Source: Roseibium sp. Sym1 (GTDB lineage Bacteria > Pseudomonadota > Alphaproteobacteria > Rhizobiales > Stappiaceae). Taken from it: DNA of 64,000 nt. The first letter of the stretch is position 1. Every line of letters starts with the position of its first letter. The notes under the pieces are model-generated. The model was not told where the DNA came from. It made no database searches and saw only the letters and a list, made by a program, of their open reading frames with translations. Positions 8,747-18,827 of the stretch are shown here, one piece after another. Location of the stretch: positions 6,608,501 to 6,672,500 of the forward strand of contig NZ_CP114786.1 in the NCBI RefSeq assembly GCF_027359675.1, written 5' to 3'. The position numbers were made by a program, and so were the translations under genes.

Positions 8747-9721
8747 TCAGGCGTCGAAATCGTACCTGCTGCTGCAGAACTCACAGGTGACGACGATCTT
8801 GCCGTCAACCGTCATGTGTTCGATCTCCTCCGCGCTGAAGCCGGCGAGCACGCCCTGGATCTTCTCGCGCGAGCAGCTGCACTTGTCCGCCAGGGGCTGG
8901 GGTTCGAACAGCCGAACGCCACGTTCGTGAAACAGCCGGAACAGCAACATCTCCACGCTGACTTCCGGATCCGTCAGTTCGATATCCTTGACCGTATCGA
9001 CCAGCGCCTTGGCTTCCACCCAGGCATCGTCCTCGTCGATCTCGTGCGGGGTGGTGCCTTCCGGCGCATCACCCGGGTCGATATCGGCCTGTTTCATCCG
9101 CTCGGGCGCTTCGGGCAGGAACTGGATCAGGATCCCGCCGGCGGTCCATGTCCTGGCGTGGCCCTCGCCTTCCCTGCGGACGAACAGTTCACCGACGCCC
9201 AGACGCACCTCCGTCGGGATCTGCTCGGAGCGTTCGAAATAGCGCCGGGCGACTTCTTCCAGCGACACCCCGTCCAGCTCCACCAGGCCCTGGTAGCGCT
9301 GCATGTGCCGGCCCTGGTCGATGGTCATGGCCAGATGTCCACGTCCGAGCAGGGTTTCCTGGGTCGCCTTGCCGCCGGCCATGAGCTCTTCCACCACTTC
9401 CCTGTCGAAGGTGGCGCAGGCGCGGATGGCGTCAGGCGTCGCGAAATCCACGACCAGCATGGAGACCGGGCCGTCGGTTTGGGTCTGCAGCGTGAACCGG
9501 CCATCGAATTTCAGCGACGTGCCGAGCAGGCTGGTCAGGACGATGGCTTCGGCCAGCAGGCGGGACACCGGTTCCGGGTAATCGTGCCGCGCCAGGATGG
9601 TTTCCAGCACCGGACCGAGCGCGACCGCTCGGCCGCGCACGTCGAGGGCTTCCACGGCAAAGGGCCGGACTGCATCCAGCCCGGCAGGCGTGATGCCCAG
9701 ATCATCAAGATTGAGTGCCAC
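8747..9721 (-). CDS. hslO: Hsp33 redox-regulated chaperone
   Basis: A 324-residue cytoplasmic protein. The C-terminal zinc/redox switch is complete: C-S-C in KCSCSREK and C-E-F-C in VTCEFCSSRY near residues 284-318. Reduced Hsp33 holds zinc with these four cysteines; oxidation plus unfolding releases it and activates the holdase that protects proteins during oxidative stress. The N-terminal domain features (ARHDYPEPVSRLLAEAIVL, and a G-rich segment with FDGRFTLQTQTDGPV) also match. It lies 12 bases after argF on the same strand, so it is probably in one transcript with argD-argF, an arrangement frequent in related bacteria. Confidence 0.95.
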   Translation of the reverse strand: MALNLDDLGITPAGLDAVRPFAVEALDVRGRAVALGPVLETILARHDYPEPVSRLLAEAIVLTSLLGTSLKFDGRFTLQTQTDGPVSMLVVDFATPDAIRACATFDREVVEELMAGGKATQETLLGRGHLAMTIDQGRHMQRYQGLVELDGVSLEEVARRYFERSEQIPTEVRLGVGELFVRREGEGHARTWTAGGILIQFLPEAPERMKQADIDPGDAPEGTTPHEIDEDDAWVEAKALVDTVKDIELTDPEVSVEMLLFRLFHERGVRLFEPQPLADKCSCSREKIQGVLAGFSAEEIEHMTVDGKIVVTCEFCSSRYDFDA

Positions 9722-9733
9722 GATGGCTCTGCC

Positions 9734-10663
9734 TCAAGCTGCGCCGAAACACCAGGCCAGGATGCCCTTCTGGGCATGGAGCCGGTTTTCGGCCTCGTCA
9801 AACACAACGGAATTGGGACCGTCCATCACCTCCGAGGTGACTTCCTCACCCCGGTGGGCCGGCAGGCAATGCATGAACAGGGCATCGCCATTCGCCTCCG
9901 CCATCAGCCGTTCGTTGACCTGATAGGCGCTCAGCAGGTTGTGACGCGATTCCGCGTCATCGTCCCCCATCGACACCCAGCAGTCGGTGATCACGCAGTC
10001 GGTTCCCTTGACGGCCTCATATGGGTCCGACGTCACCACAATGGAACCACCCTTGGCCCTGGCGGTGTCGATCAGCTCCTGTGGCGGTGCGAGTTCCGCC
10101 GGAGTTGCAACGCGCAATTCGAAATCGAAACGCGGTGCCGCGTGGATCCACGATGCCAGCACGTTGTTGCTGTCGCCGGTCCAGGCGACGCTCTTGCCGG
10201 CGATCGAGCCGCGATGTTCCTCGAAGGTGAGCAGGTCGGCCATGATCTGGCACGGATGCGACTGTTTCGTCAGACCGTTGATCACCGGAACCGTCGCCGC
10301 TTCGGCCAGTTCCCTGAGCTCGTTATGGTCCAGGATCCGGATCATGATGGCGTCGACGAAGCGCGACAGGACACGCGCCGTGTCGGCAATGGTCTCGCCC
10401 CGGCCGAGCTGCATTTCCGCTCCGGTCAGCATCAGGGTCTCGCCGCCAAGCTCGCGCATGCCGACGTCAAAAGAAATGCGGGTCCGTGTCGACGGCTGTT
10501 CGAAGATCATCGCCAGCACCTTGCCGGCCAGGGGCCCTTCCCCGCGGTGAACGCCGTTGCGGCTGGCCTTGATCTTCCGGCTGGTCTCCAGGATGGCGCG
10601 CAATTCGTCGCCTTCGAAATCGGTCAGGTCCAGGAAATTCCGGTACGTTCCGTTAGCGGTCAT
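9734..10663 (-). CDS. argF: Ornithine carbamoyltransferase
   Basis: A 309-residue enzyme of arginine synthesis: carbamoyl phosphate plus ornithine gives citrulline. The carbamoyl-phosphate motif STRTR is at residues 58-62, HPCQ near 136, and the ornithine-binding [10 protein letters not shown] near 270. Length is normal for the anabolic enzyme. The start overlaps the argD stop (ATGA), indicating coupled translation in an argD-argF-hslO operon. Confidence 0.96.
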   Translation of the reverse strand: MTANGTYRNFLDLTDFEGDELRAILETSRKIKASRNGVHRGEGPLAGKVLAMIFEQPSTRTRISFDVGMRELGGETLMLTGAEMQLGRGETIADTARVLSRFVDAIMIRILDHNELRELAEAATVPVINGLTKQSHPCQIMADLLTFEEHRGSIAGKSVAWTGDSNNVLASWIHAAPRFDFELRVATPAELAPPQELIDTARAKGGSIVVTSDPYEAVKGTDCVITDCWVSMGDDDAESRHNLLSAYQVNERLMAEANGDALFMHCLPAHRGEEVTSEVMDGPNSVVFDEAENRLHAQKGILAWCFGAA

Positions 10664-11859
10664 CCTGCCGCTCCTTCCGCCAAGCTCGCTTCCACTGCCA
10701 GAGCCGCCTGTTCCAGACGCTCGACGGCCAGTGAAATTTCGTCTTCATTCATGGTCAGCGGTGGCATGATGCGCACCACATTGTCGCCCGCCGGCACCGC
10801 AAGAAGGCCGGCTTCGCGCGCCGCGCCGACATAGTCTGCCGCCGGCACCACGCATTTCAGTCCAAGCATCAGCCCGTTTCCGCGCACTTCGCCGAGAACC
10901 GCCGGATGGCTGTCGACCAGACCGGCCAGCTTCTGCTTGAAACTGAGCCCCTTGCGCTGGACCTCTTCCAGAAAGCCGTCCGCCAGCACCACGTCCAGAA
11001 CGGCATTGCCGACCGCCATGGCCAGCGGGTTGCCGCCAAAGGTCGTGCCGTGGGTCCCCGGCGACAGAGCAGCGGCGGTTTCCGCCGTTGCCAGGCAGGC
11101 GCCCATCGGAAAGCCGCCGCCGATGCCCTTGGCGATTGCCATCAGGTCCGGCGTGACACCGGTCCACTGATGGGCGAACAGCTTGCCCGTGCGGCCGACC
11201 CCGGTCTGGATCTCGTCGAAGATCAGCAGGAGGCCGTTGTCGTCGCACAGCTTGCGCACGGCACGCAGGAATTCGGTGGGAATCTCGCGGATACCGCCCT
11301 CGCCCTGGATCGGTTCGATACAGATCGCCGCGGTCTGCGGGCCGATGGCGGCCTTCAGGGCATCGAGATCATTTGCGGGAACCTGGTCGAAACCGGGCGC
11401 CTTGGGACCGAAGCCTTCCAGGTATTTCGCCTGGCCACCGGCCGCGATCGTCGCAATCGTGCGGCCGTGGAAGGCGCCTTCGAAGGTGATGATGTGGAAC
11501 CGCTCGGGCTGGCCGTTGTCATAGTGATAGCGGCGCGCGCACTTGATCGCGGCTTCCATGGCTTCGGCGCCGGAATTCACGAACAGGACCTTCTCGGCAA
11601 AGGTCGCCTCGCACAGGCGCTGTGCCAGCCGTTCACCTTCCGGGATCTGGTGCAGGTTGGAGATGTGCCAAAGCTTGGCGGCCTGCTCCTGCAGGGCGCC
11701 CACCAGATGCGGATGACTGTGTCCGAGAGAATTGACCGCGATGCCGGAACCGCAGTCGAGGAATCGTCGACCGTCAGCCGTTACCAGCCAGACGCCTTCC
11801 CCGTGATCGAACGTCAGGTTCGATCTTGCGTAGTTTCCGAATAGTGCCGACGCGGACAT
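10660..11859 (-). CDS. argD: Acetylornithine aminotransferase (PLP-dependent, class III)
   Basis: A 399-residue enzyme that makes N-acetylornithine from acetylglutamate semialdehyde; it may also serve lysine synthesis. The class III signature is present: [11 protein letters not shown] near residues 215-225 and the PLP lysine K244 in [10 protein letters not shown]. The ATG at 11859 ([15 protein letters not shown]) is preferred over the upstream in-frame codon at 11922, because GAGGAGACACACGAGGTT directly precedes it and it gives the usual family N-terminus. First gene of the argD-argF-hslO unit. Confidence 0.95.
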   Translation of the reverse strand: MSASALFGNYARSNLTFDHGEGVWLVTADGRRFLDCGSGIAVNSLGHSHPHLVGALQEQAAKLWHISNLHQIPEGERLAQRLCEATFAEKVLFVNSGAEAMEAAIKCARRYHYDNGQPERFHIITFEGAFHGRTIATIAAGGQAKYLEGFGPKAPGFDQVPANDLDALKAAIGPQTAAICIEPIQGEGGIREIPTEFLRAVRKLCDDNGLLLIFDEIQTGVGRTGKLFAHQWTGVTPDLMAIAKGIGGGFPMGACLATAETAAALSPGTHGTTFGGNPLAMAVGNAVLDVVLADGFLEEVQRKGLSFKQKLAGLVDSHPAVLGEVRGNGLMLGLKCVVPAADYVGAAREAGLLAVPAGDNVVRIMPPLTMNEDEISLAVERLEQAALAVEASLAEGAAG

Positions 11860-12090
11860 AACCTCGTGTGTCTCCTCAACAACGCCCAAACGACCCGACG
11901 TCACCCTGACGCGGGCCGACACCTCGTCTCGGTGTCATTGGGCCAAAACGCAACGTGCCGCCTCTTCGGGCGGCACGCAGCGGTTTTCTTATACACCGCC
12001 CCCACCATGGACTGTCAATGGAAATGGCGCACAAGATATATGTGTGGGTCCCCGGAGCGGATTTCGTAAAATTCTCAAGGACCTCGGCGA

Positions 12091-12386
12091 GGGTCTGTCG
12101 AGACTTAGGATTTGGTCGTGGTTTGGGTGAAAAGCGCTCAGTTCAAGAAGCGGAAGCAAAGTAAGGGCTATCCCTTTCAAGCTTTCGCGACGCGGAAATG
12201 AGCGCTTTTCACCAAATCCCTCCGGGACGCGGCGAATTTCGGCCCCGAGGGCGTCGGAAATTCCTTGTGGTGGGAGACACCACTGCGGACTTTCCTCCTG
12301 CTCGGAGACCGAAATTCGACACGCGCCACGACCGAAAACTAAATCTCGACAGACCCTTATTTGGGGAAAAGTCCTTTCATCCCCAA
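12091..12386. repeat. Nested inverted-repeat element in the argD-gcrA spacer
   Basis: The 706-base spacer 11860-12565 holds several stems. Outer arms: 12091-12121 pairs with 12326-12356 (31 bases, few mismatches; both contain GGTCTGTCGAGA or its complement). Inside are two side-by-side stems: 12122-12140 with 12199-12216 (TGAAAAGCGCTCA type), whose loop holds AAGGG-CTAT-CCCTT, and 12234-12249 with 12301-12317 (GAATTTCGG...CCGAG), whose loop holds GTGGTG-GGAGA-CACCAC at 12267-12283. A separate TTGGGG..CCCCAA hairpin ends the element at 12361-12386. No convincing frame lies in it. It could be a miniature mobile repeat or a structured RNA. Confidence 0.75.
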
Positions 12387-12565
12387 CTGGTTTGAGCCGG
12401 GCGGTTGCCTGACAAATTAACGTTATTGTAACCTCTGGGTCATCAAACACGAGATCTCGTGAGGCAAATCACCAAGAGGCACTAGATATGCCATCATTAG
12501 GCATGCGGACGCGTGCTTAACACGGGGTTAATGGCTGCAACGCAGTCAAAATAAAGGGTGCGGCA

Positions 12566-13096
12566 ATGAGTTGGACGAACGAACGGGTTGAGCTTCTCAA
12601 AAAGCTTTGGGGCGATGGCTTGAGTGCAAGCCAGATCGCAGGTGAGCTGGGCGGTGTGACCCGCAATGCCGTGATCGGCAAGGTGCATCGCCTGGGTCTG
12701 TCCGGCCGCGCCAAGTCTTCTTCCTCCAGTGCGAAACCCCGCCGTGCACGCACTGCCACACCCGGCAGCGCCGCCCCGAAGAAACCGTCTCATCAGCCGC
12801 AGACTGTCGGTGCAACCGCGCTGAAGGCCGATATCGACCCGGTGCCAGTCGTGCAAGCCAAACCCGCAGTGGAGCCGATTGCGGATCTGGTGCCGATCTC
12901 GCAACGGGCGTCCATTCTCACGCTCACGGAACGGACCTGCAAATGGCCGATCGGCGATCCTGCAACGGATGACTTCTATTTCTGCGGCCGCCAGTCCGAT
13001 GCCGGCGTGCCCTATTGCGCCCATCACTGCAAGATCGCCTACCAGCCGGTCGCCGACCGCCGGCGTGACCGCAAGGTGGTCGCCCAGGCCGGTTGA
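12566..13096 (+). CDS. gcrA: GcrA cell-cycle regulator
   Basis: A 176-residue protein. The N-terminal 45 residues (MSWTNERVELLKKLWGDGLS, then ASQIAGELGG and NAVIGKVHRLGL) are the conserved GcrA DNA-binding helix-turn-helix. The C-terminal segment CKWPIGDP...FYFCG...YCAHHC is the conserved cysteine/histidine part that contacts the RNA polymerase sigma-70 factor in Caulobacter GcrA. The middle is a variable Ser/Ala/Pro linker. GcrA acts at promoters carrying CcrM-methylated GANTC sites to drive cell-cycle genes. Monocistronic, with its own terminator just downstream. Confidence 0.95.
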   Translation: MSWTNERVELLKKLWGDGLSASQIAGELGGVTRNAVIGKVHRLGLSGRAKSSSSSAKPRRARTATPGSAAPKKPSHQPQTVGATALKADIDPVPVVQAKPAVEPIADLVPISQRASILTLTERTCKWPIGDPATDDFYFCGRQSDAGVPYCAHHCKIAYQPVADRRRDRKVVAQAG

Positions 13097-13132
13097 CGAC
13101 CGGGCAAAACAAGGTCCACCCAGGCATTCAAG

Positions 13133-13156
13133 GCCCGCCTCACGGCGGGCTTTTTT
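13133..13156 (+). terminator. Intrinsic terminator of gcrA
   Basis: GCCCGCC-TCAC-GGCGGGC followed by TTTTTT, beginning 36 bases after the gcrA stop. The perfect seven-base-pair stem and T-run make it a clear rho-independent terminator, facing the convergent DUF1330 gene. Confidence 0.9.
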
Positions 13157-13176
13157 GCCTCCGCGATCCACAGCCT

Positions 13177-13476
13177 TCAATTGCCGGTCAATTTATCGAC
13201 CAAAATCGCATTCAGTGCGGAACCTGTCCGGCGCAGCTTGGCAAGTTGCTGAAATTCCGGTGAATTCCAGAATTCACTGGCATGTTCCCGGTCGGGGAAC
13301 TCGAGGATGAAGGCTGCATCGGGAACCGGGTTGTCACCTTCGAGATGGCCCGGGTTTCCTCCGCGGACAAGGAACTGCCCACCATGAGCGGCAACGAGGT
13401 CCGGGACCTTGGCGAAATATTCCGCCATCCAGTCGCGGCTGTGGATCTGCATCTGGCCGATCACGAACGCGGTCAT
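13177..13476 (-). CDS. DUF1330 family protein
   Basis: A 99-residue protein, start at 13476 (MTAFVIGQMQIHSRDWMAEY) because AGGAGGGGGC lies just before it; upstream in-frame codons lack such a site. The sequence has the DUF1330 layout of a small alpha/beta ferredoxin-like dimer: a first strand, 'Y..KVPDLVAAHGGQFLVRGG', then EFPDREHASEFWNSPEFQ. The fold resembles small dimeric monooxygenase-like barrels, but no activity is established for the family. It lies convergent to gcrA. Confidence 0.85.
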   Translation of the reverse strand: MTAFVIGQMQIHSRDWMAEYFAKVPDLVAAHGGQFLVRGGNPGHLEGDNPVPDAAFILEFPDREHASEFWNSPEFQQLAKLRRTGSALNAILVDKLTGN

Positions 13477-13606
13477 GCCCCCTCCTAACCTGGCGCTGAT
13501 ATCGCAGCCAAGGCTAGTCAATCCGGTGGCGAGAGACAACATTGGCTCATGCCGCGCAGGTCAGCGCCGATGTTTCGCCGTGAACCGCATTCGGCAGGGC
13601 GCGCCC

Positions 13607-13631
13607 AAAAAAGCCCGCCAAAGGGCGGGCT
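13607..13631 (-). terminator. Intrinsic terminator of the phosphate operon (after phoB)
   Basis: Read on the minus strand: AGCCCGCC-CTTT-GGCGGGCT then TTTTTT, 24 bases after the phoB stop. The eight-base-pair perfect stem and T-run close the pst-phoU-phoB transcript. Confidence 0.9.
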
Positions 13632-13654
13632 CTTTCCAGGGTCCCTGAAGGTGA

Positions 13655-14353
13655 TCAGGCAGTGGCGGTGAACTGGTCGTTGAAGGCGTAGCCAGCACCG
13701 CGCACGGTCCGGATCGGATCCTTGGCCTTGCCCTTGTTGAGAGCCTTGCGCAGGCGCCCGACATGGACATCGACGGTGCGTTCGTCGACATAGACGTCAT
13801 GGCCCCAGACGCCGTCGAGCAGTTGCTCGCGCGAAAACACACGACCTGGAGACGTCATCAGGAACTCCAGCAGGCGAAATTCCGTCGGCCCCAGATGGAC
13901 TTCCTTGGCGTTCCTGCGCACCCTGTGGGTTTCGCGATCCAGTTCGATGTCACCGGAGCGCAGCATGGTCGAAACCACTTCCGGGCTCGCCCGGCGCAGG
14001 ATCGCCCGCACCCGTGCCATCAGTTCCGGCACCGAGAACGGCTTGACGACATAGTCGTCCGCACCGGTGGCCAGGCCGCGGATACGCTCCGCCTCCTCAC
14101 CGCGCGCGGTCAGCATGATCACCGGCAGGCGTTCGGTATCCTCGCGGGCGCGCAACCGCCTGCAGAGCTCGATACCGGACAGGCCCGGCAGCATCCAGTC
14201 GAGAAGAAGCAGGTCCGGCAGGCTTTCCCGCAAGCGGATTTCGGCCTCGTCGCCGCGGACACACGATTCAACCGCGTAGCCTTCCGCTTCCAGGTTGTAT
14301 CTTAACAGAAGGCTGAGAGGTTCTTCGTCTTCAACGATGAGCACCTTCGGCAT
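13655..14353 (-). CDS. phoB: Phosphate response regulator PhoB
   Basis: A 232-residue OmpR-type response regulator. The receiver domain has the acidic pair (EDE, residues 8-10), the phospho-acceptor D52 in LLLLDWMLPG and a lysine in VVKPF; the winged-helix output domain covers about residues 130-228 (LGPTEFRLLEFL, DVHVGRLRKAL). PhoB phosphorylated by PhoR binds Pho boxes and turns on phosphate uptake when phosphate is scarce. Last gene of the pst-phoU-phoB series. Confidence 0.95.
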   Translation of the reverse strand: MPKVLIVEDEEPLSLLLRYNLEAEGYAVESCVRGDEAEIRLRESLPDLLLLDWMLPGLSGIELCRRLRAREDTERLPVIMLTARGEEAERIRGLATGADDYVVKPFSVPELMARVRAILRRASPEVVSTMLRSGDIELDRETHRVRRNAKEVHLGPTEFRLLEFLMTSPGRVFSREQLLDGVWGHDVYVDERTVDVHVGRLRKALNKGKAKDPIRTVRGAGYAFNDQFTATA

Positions 14354-14436
14354 GCATTTCGCTCCAAATTCGGCATCCTGCGCGGCCTCCCGGGGCCACG
14401 CGCCGGCCGGATCGCTTCCGCGACCGGCGTCAGTGG

Positions 14437-15132
14437 TTACACGGCACCGGTTTCGTCAACCTTGGCACGCTCTTCCGGCAACCGATCACCCGTCACCATG
14501 TAAAAGACGTTTTCGGCGATGTTGGTCGCGTGATCGCCGATGCGTTCGATGTTCTTGGCGCAGAAAAGCAGATGAACGCACTGCGTGATGACCCGGGGGT
14601 CTTCCATCATGTAGGTGAGCAATTCGCGGAACAGCGACGTGTAGATCGCATCGATCTCCGCGTCGGCTTCCTGTACGTGACGGGCAGCGTCCGCGTCCTT
14701 GCGCGCATAGGCGTCAAGGACCTTCTTGAGCTGTGACAGCGCGAGTTCGGTCATGTGCTCGACACCGATCGCAAGCTTCTTGGACTGCAGATCGCTGTCG
14801 ATCGCAATCACGCGCTTGGCCACATTCTTGGCCAGGTCGCCGACACGCTCCAGGTCGTTGGCGATCCGGGTCGCGGCGGTGACTTCGCGCAGGTCCTGGC
14901 CCATGGGCTGGCGGCGGGCGATGATCTCGATCAGCTTGACCTCGACCTCGTGGTGCAAGGCGTCCAGTCGCGCGTCGTTTGCAATCGTTGCCTTGGCGAG
15001 GTCCAGATCCTGCGAAACCAGCGCATGCACGGCATCGGCAAAGGCTTTCTCCGCCAGACCACCCATTTCGGCGATCTTGCCGGCCATCGCCGTCAGTTCC
15101 TCGTCATAAGCCGAGACTGTATGTTCAGACAT
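14437..15132 (-). CDS. phoU: Phosphate signalling regulator PhoU
   Basis: A 231-residue all-helical protein made of two three-helix PhoU repeats. Metal-binding E/D patterns appear as DLERVGDLAKNVA (first repeat) and NIERIGDHATNIAENV (second repeat). PhoU couples the Pst transporter to PhoR and dampens the Pho response when phosphate is plentiful. It sits between pstB and phoB, with short spacers of 30 and 83 bases. Confidence 0.95.
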   Translation of the reverse strand: MSEHTVSAYDEELTAMAGKIAEMGGLAEKAFADAVHALVSQDLDLAKATIANDARLDALHHEVEVKLIEIIARRQPMGQDLREVTAATRIANDLERVGDLAKNVAKRVIAIDSDLQSKKLAIGVEHMTELALSQLKKVLDAYARKDADAARHVQEADAEIDAIYTSLFRELLTYMMEDPRVITQCVHLLFCAKNIERIGDHATNIAENVFYMVTGDRLPEERAKVDETGAV

Positions 15133-15162
15133 CCCGTGTCCCCTTCAGAAATCGGAAATCGC

Positions 15163-15960
15163 CTAGCCGAAGCGGCCAGTGATGTAGTCCTGCGTACGCT
15201 TGTCTTTCGGATTGGTAAAGATGTCCTCGGTCGGACCTTCCTCAACCAGAATGCCGAGATGGAAGAATGCGGTGCGCTGCGACACGCGGGCCGCCTGCTG
15301 CATGGAGTGCGTCACGATGACGATCGTGTAGTTCTCGCGCAGCTCATCGATCAACTCCTCGACCTTTGCCGTCGCAATCGGGTCGAGCGCCGAACAGGGT
15401 TCGTCCATCAGGATGACTTCCGGGCTGACGGCGATAGCGCGGGCGATGCACAGGCGCTGTTGCTGACCGCCGGACATGCCGGTGCCCGGTTCATCCAGAC
15501 GGTTTTTCACCTCTTCCCAAAGACCCGCCTTCTGCAGACTTGAGGCGACGATGTCGTCGAGCTCGGACTTGTTCCTGGCAAGACCGTGAATGCGCGGACC
15601 GTAGGCAATGTTGTCGTAGATCGACTTCGGGAACGGGTTCGGCTTCTGGAACACCATGCCGACCTTGGCACGCAACTGCACCGGGTCGACCTTGGGATCG
15701 TAGATATCCTCGCCGTCGATCCTGATGGAGCCTTCGACGCGGCAGATGTCGATCGTGTCGTTCATGCGGTTGATGCTCCGCAGGAAGGTCGACTTGCCAC
15801 AGCCGGACGGGCCGATGAAAGCGGTGACCGAGCGCGGCCGGATTTCGATGTCCACGTCCTTGATGGCGTGGGTATCGCCATAATAGACCTGCACCTTGCT
15901 TGCGGAAATCTTGCTGTCGGTCATGCTGTTCGCCCGTTCGGTATTGAGCATCTGGTTCAT
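15163..15960 (-). CDS. pstB: Phosphate ABC transporter ATP-binding protein PstB
   Basis: A 265-residue ATPase. Walker [10 protein letters not shown] spans about residues 50-58, the ABC signature MSGGQQQR and Walker B VILMDEP follow. It energises phosphate import through PstC-PstA. The chosen ATG at 15960 has AAGGGACG before it, which overlaps the end of pstA; ATG codons 4 and 13 are alternatives. Confidence 0.95.
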   Translation of the reverse strand: MNQMLNTERANSMTDSKISASKVQVYYGDTHAIKDVDIEIRPRSVTAFIGPSGCGKSTFLRSINRMNDTIDICRVEGSIRIDGEDIYDPKVDPVQLRAKVGMVFQKPNPFPKSIYDNIAYGPRIHGLARNKSELDDIVASSLQKAGLWEEVKNRLDEPGTGMSGGQQQRLCIARAIAVSPEVILMDEPCSALDPIATAKVEELIDELRENYTIVIVTHSMQQAARVSQRTAFFHLGILVEEGPTEDIFTNPKDKRTQDYITGRFG

Positions 15961-15971
15961 TGGTTCGTCCC

Positions 15972-17321
15972 TTACCAGCGGCGTTCAAATCTGCGGCGCA
16001 GGATGACCGCAAGTATGTTCATGGTGAGGAGGAACACCAGAAGGACAATGATCCCACCCCAGGCTTTTTCGTAAAAGGCATAATCCGCGCGGGCGGCCCA
16101 CGTGTAGATCTGTGCCGGCATTGCCGAGTTTGGATCGACGAAACCGGAAACGATGCCGTCCGGATATCCGCGGGCCACGAAACCGACCATGCCGATCAGG
16201 AGCAGCGGCGCGGTTTCCCCCAGCGCCTGAGCGAGGCCGATGATCGTGCCGGTCAGGATGCCCGGCATGGCCAGCGGCAGCACATGGTGGAAAATGGCCT
16301 GCATCTTGGAAGCACCGACGCCCAGGGCCGCGTCACGAATGCTCGGCGGCACCGCTTTCAGCGAGGCGCGGGTCGAGATGATGATCGTCGGCAGGGTCAT
16401 CAGCGTCAGCACCAGACCGCCCACGAGCGGCGCCGATTGCGGCAGATGCATGAACTGGATGAACACCGCCAGGCCGAGGATACCGAAGACGATGGACGGG
16501 ACGGCGGCCAGGTTGGAGATGTTCACCTCGATCAGGTCGGTGAACTTGTTTTGCGGTGCGAACTCTTCCAGGTAGATCGAGGTTGCTACCCCGATCGGCA
16601 GCGCCAGGAACAGGACCACCAGCATCATGAAGAAGGACCCGACAACGGAGGCGCCGATGCCGGCGCCCCCCGGATTGTCCACGCCGGAATCCGCTCCGGT
16701 GATGAAGTTCCAGTTGAACACCGTCTTGATGACGCCGCTCTCCCGCAACGTGTCGACCAGATCCAGGTCGGACTTCATCAGGAAGCGGCTGTCGGTCATG
16801 TTGTCGCGGGTGACGCGGCCGTTCATGTAGCCGTCAACCCTGGACGAGGCCGCCAGCTCGAACTGCACCGGCTCCCTCAGCTTGTCCGGGTTGGCCTTGA
16901 AAAATTCGCGGATGGTGCCGCCCGGCTTGCCCACGATGCGCTCGATGGCCGCCGCGTCGAAGGGCACGCTGACACCGCCGGCTTCAAGCTGGCCCTGGAG
17001 CGCGCCGACAAAGATCCCCTCGTAGGCCTTTGTCTTGAAAAGCGTGCCTTCCGCCTCGTCGAACTGTTCCTGCGTCAGGGTGAAGTCCACCGAGACCACC
17101 GTCTTGGTGAAGGCCGGAAGGCCTTCGGAGATGATCGACACCGCGAGCACGACAAGGAAGAACAGGCCGATCGCGATGGCGCCGATGCCGTAGGCCTTGA
17201 AGCGTTTCTCGGCGGCGTTGCGCTTGCGGGTCAGGTCGTCGATCGCGTAGAGCGACTTGGGCTTGGCCTGCGCGTTCGAGGATGTTTCGGAAGTCGGGGG
17301 AGTAAGCGTCGTGTCGGTCAT
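15972..17321 (-). CDS. pstA: Phosphate ABC transporter permease PstA (long form)
   Basis: A 449-residue inner-membrane protein, about 150 residues longer than enterobacterial PstA. After a first helix (residues about 45-68) comes a periplasmic insert of roughly 150 residues; this N-terminal extension is the DUF3333-type region known from alphaproteobacterial PstA. The permease core with five or six helices and the EAA loop ([19 protein letters not shown]) follows from about residue 215. Its ATG overlaps the pstC stop (TGATG), so translation is coupled. Confidence 0.94.
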   Translation of the reverse strand: MTDTTLTPPTSETSSNAQAKPKSLYAIDDLTRKRNAAEKRFKAYGIGAIAIGLFFLVVLAVSIISEGLPAFTKTVVSVDFTLTQEQFDEAEGTLFKTKAYEGIFVGALQGQLEAGGVSVPFDAAAIERIVGKPGGTIREFFKANPDKLREPVQFELAASSRVDGYMNGRVTRDNMTDSRFLMKSDLDLVDTLRESGVIKTVFNWNFITGADSGVDNPGGAGIGASVVGSFFMMLVVLFLALPIGVATSIYLEEFAPQNKFTDLIEVNISNLAAVPSIVFGILGLAVFIQFMHLPQSAPLVGGLVLTLMTLPTIIISTRASLKAVPPSIRDAALGVGASKMQAIFHHVLPLAMPGILTGTIIGLAQALGETAPLLLIGMVGFVARGYPDGIVSGFVDPNSAMPAQIYTWAARADYAFYEKAWGGIIVLLVFLLTMNILAVILRRRFERRW

Positions 17322-18793
17322 CAGTCATACTGCTCCCGGTACTTGCGCACGATGTAGAGCGCGACGATGTTGAGACCCAGGGTCACCACGAAGAGGGTCA
17401 TGCCGAGGGCGAATGCGACCAGCGCAACGGGTGAGGCGAAGTCGGCGTCGCCGGTCAGCTGGCTGACGATCTTGGCCGTCACCGTGGTCATGGCTTCGAA
17501 GGGATTGAGGCTGAGGCGCGCGGCCGCGCCCGCCCCGAGCACCACGATCATCGTTTCACCGATGGCACGTGAGGCCGCCAGCAGGATGGCACCGACGATG
17601 CCCGGCAGGGCCGCGGGCAGGATAACCTGCTTGACGGTTTCTGACTTGGTTGCGCCCAGTCCGTAGGAACCGTCGCGCATGGCCTGCGGCACCGCGTTGA
17701 TGATGTCGTCGGAGAGCGAGCTCACGAAGGGGATCAGCATGATGCCCATGACAAGCCCCGCCGTCATCACCGCCGTGCCGGCCTTCATGACGCCAAGACC
17801 GTCGTCCCCGAAGACCGACAGAAGCAGAGGACCGACGGTCAAAAGGGCGAACAGGCCGTAGACGATGGTCGGGATGCCGGCCAGGATTTCCAGAAGCGGC
17901 TTGGCAACGGCGCGCACTTTCGGGCCGGCATATTCAGACAGGTAGATAGCCGCGAACAGGCCGATCGGAACGGCAACGACCAGGGCTACGAAGGAAATGT
18001 AGAACGTGCCCCAGAGCAGCGGAATGATGCCCAGTTCGGACGAGCCGCCACGACCGGAGAAACTCGGGGACCAGGTAGTACCGAAGAAGAAGTCCAGGGC
18101 CGGATAGAGCCGGAAGAACTCCACGGTGTTGAACACCAGCGACAGAACAATCCCGACCGTCGTCAGAATGGCGATCGAGGCGGAGGCGAGAAGAATGAAC
18201 CGCACGCCCCTTTCAACGCTGTTGCGGGCCCTGAAGCCCGCGTTGGTTTCGCGAAGCGCCCAGAAGGTTCCGGCGATCGAGGCCAGGATGACCACGATGG
18301 ACATGAACATGTTGCCGGTAGACACCATGATCCGATAGGACTGCGCCGCGCGCATCACCGGCTGGGTGATTTGCGACGTGATGATCTGCCCGGCATCCTT
18401 GAGCCGGGCCGTGATGTCGTTGAAGTCGGCACGCGCGCTGCGCGCGAATTCGTCGGTCATCTGACCGGCTGCAACCGCGTTGTCGAGGCCGGTGGCCGCC
18501 CGGCGGACTTCCGCCATGACGAGACCGAGTGACGAGCCTTCGCCGATTGCCGATTCCGGGATCACCCCGGAGACAACGCTGTTAATGTAAAAGGGCTGCG
18601 CGAGCAGCCAGACAACGAGGATCACAATAGCGGGAACCGCGGCCTTCATCGCCACGTTCGCCCCGTAATAGGACGGAAGAGAATGCAGCGACCGCATGTC
18701 TCCTCCGGCACTGGCCAAGGCACGCGCGCGCCCGACGAAATAGCCAACGGCGGCAATCGCGAGCACGATCACAAGGAGCCAGAACAAGGACAT
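17321..18793 (-). CDS. pstC: Phosphate ABC transporter permease PstC (long form)
   Basis: A 490-residue inner-membrane protein, much longer than the roughly 320 residues of Escherichia coli PstC. The extra sequence includes a first helix (SLFWLLVIVLAIAAVGYFVG), a second near residues 50-70 and a helical region to about 170 before the permease core. The core has the EAA loop (RDGSYGLGATKSETVKQVILP) and several helices. Long PstC proteins are usual in Alphaproteobacteria. GGGGGACC precedes its ATG. Confidence 0.94.
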   Translation of the reverse strand: MSLFWLLVIVLAIAAVGYFVGRARALASAGGDMRSLHSLPSYYGANVAMKAAVPAIVILVVWLLAQPFYINSVVSGVIPESAIGEGSSLGLVMAEVRRAATGLDNAVAAGQMTDEFARSARADFNDITARLKDAGQIITSQITQPVMRAAQSYRIMVSTGNMFMSIVVILASIAGTFWALRETNAGFRARNSVERGVRFILLASASIAILTTVGIVLSLVFNTVEFFRLYPALDFFFGTTWSPSFSGRGGSSELGIIPLLWGTFYISFVALVVAVPIGLFAAIYLSEYAGPKVRAVAKPLLEILAGIPTIVYGLFALLTVGPLLLSVFGDDGLGVMKAGTAVMTAGLVMGIMLIPFVSSLSDDIINAVPQAMRDGSYGLGATKSETVKQVILPAALPGIVGAILLAASRAIGETMIVVLGAGAAARLSLNPFEAMTTVTAKIVSQLTGDADFASPVALVAFALGMTLFVVTLGLNIVALYIVRKYREQYD

Positions 18794-18827
18794 GTGGTCC
18801 CCCGAGGAATAATAATGTCCGGAAATG

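Noticed and set aside
11989..12450. 153-residue minus-strand frame over the nested palindrome
   Set aside because: It is a by-product of the inverted repeats (similar peptide pieces recur); no ribosome site or domain.
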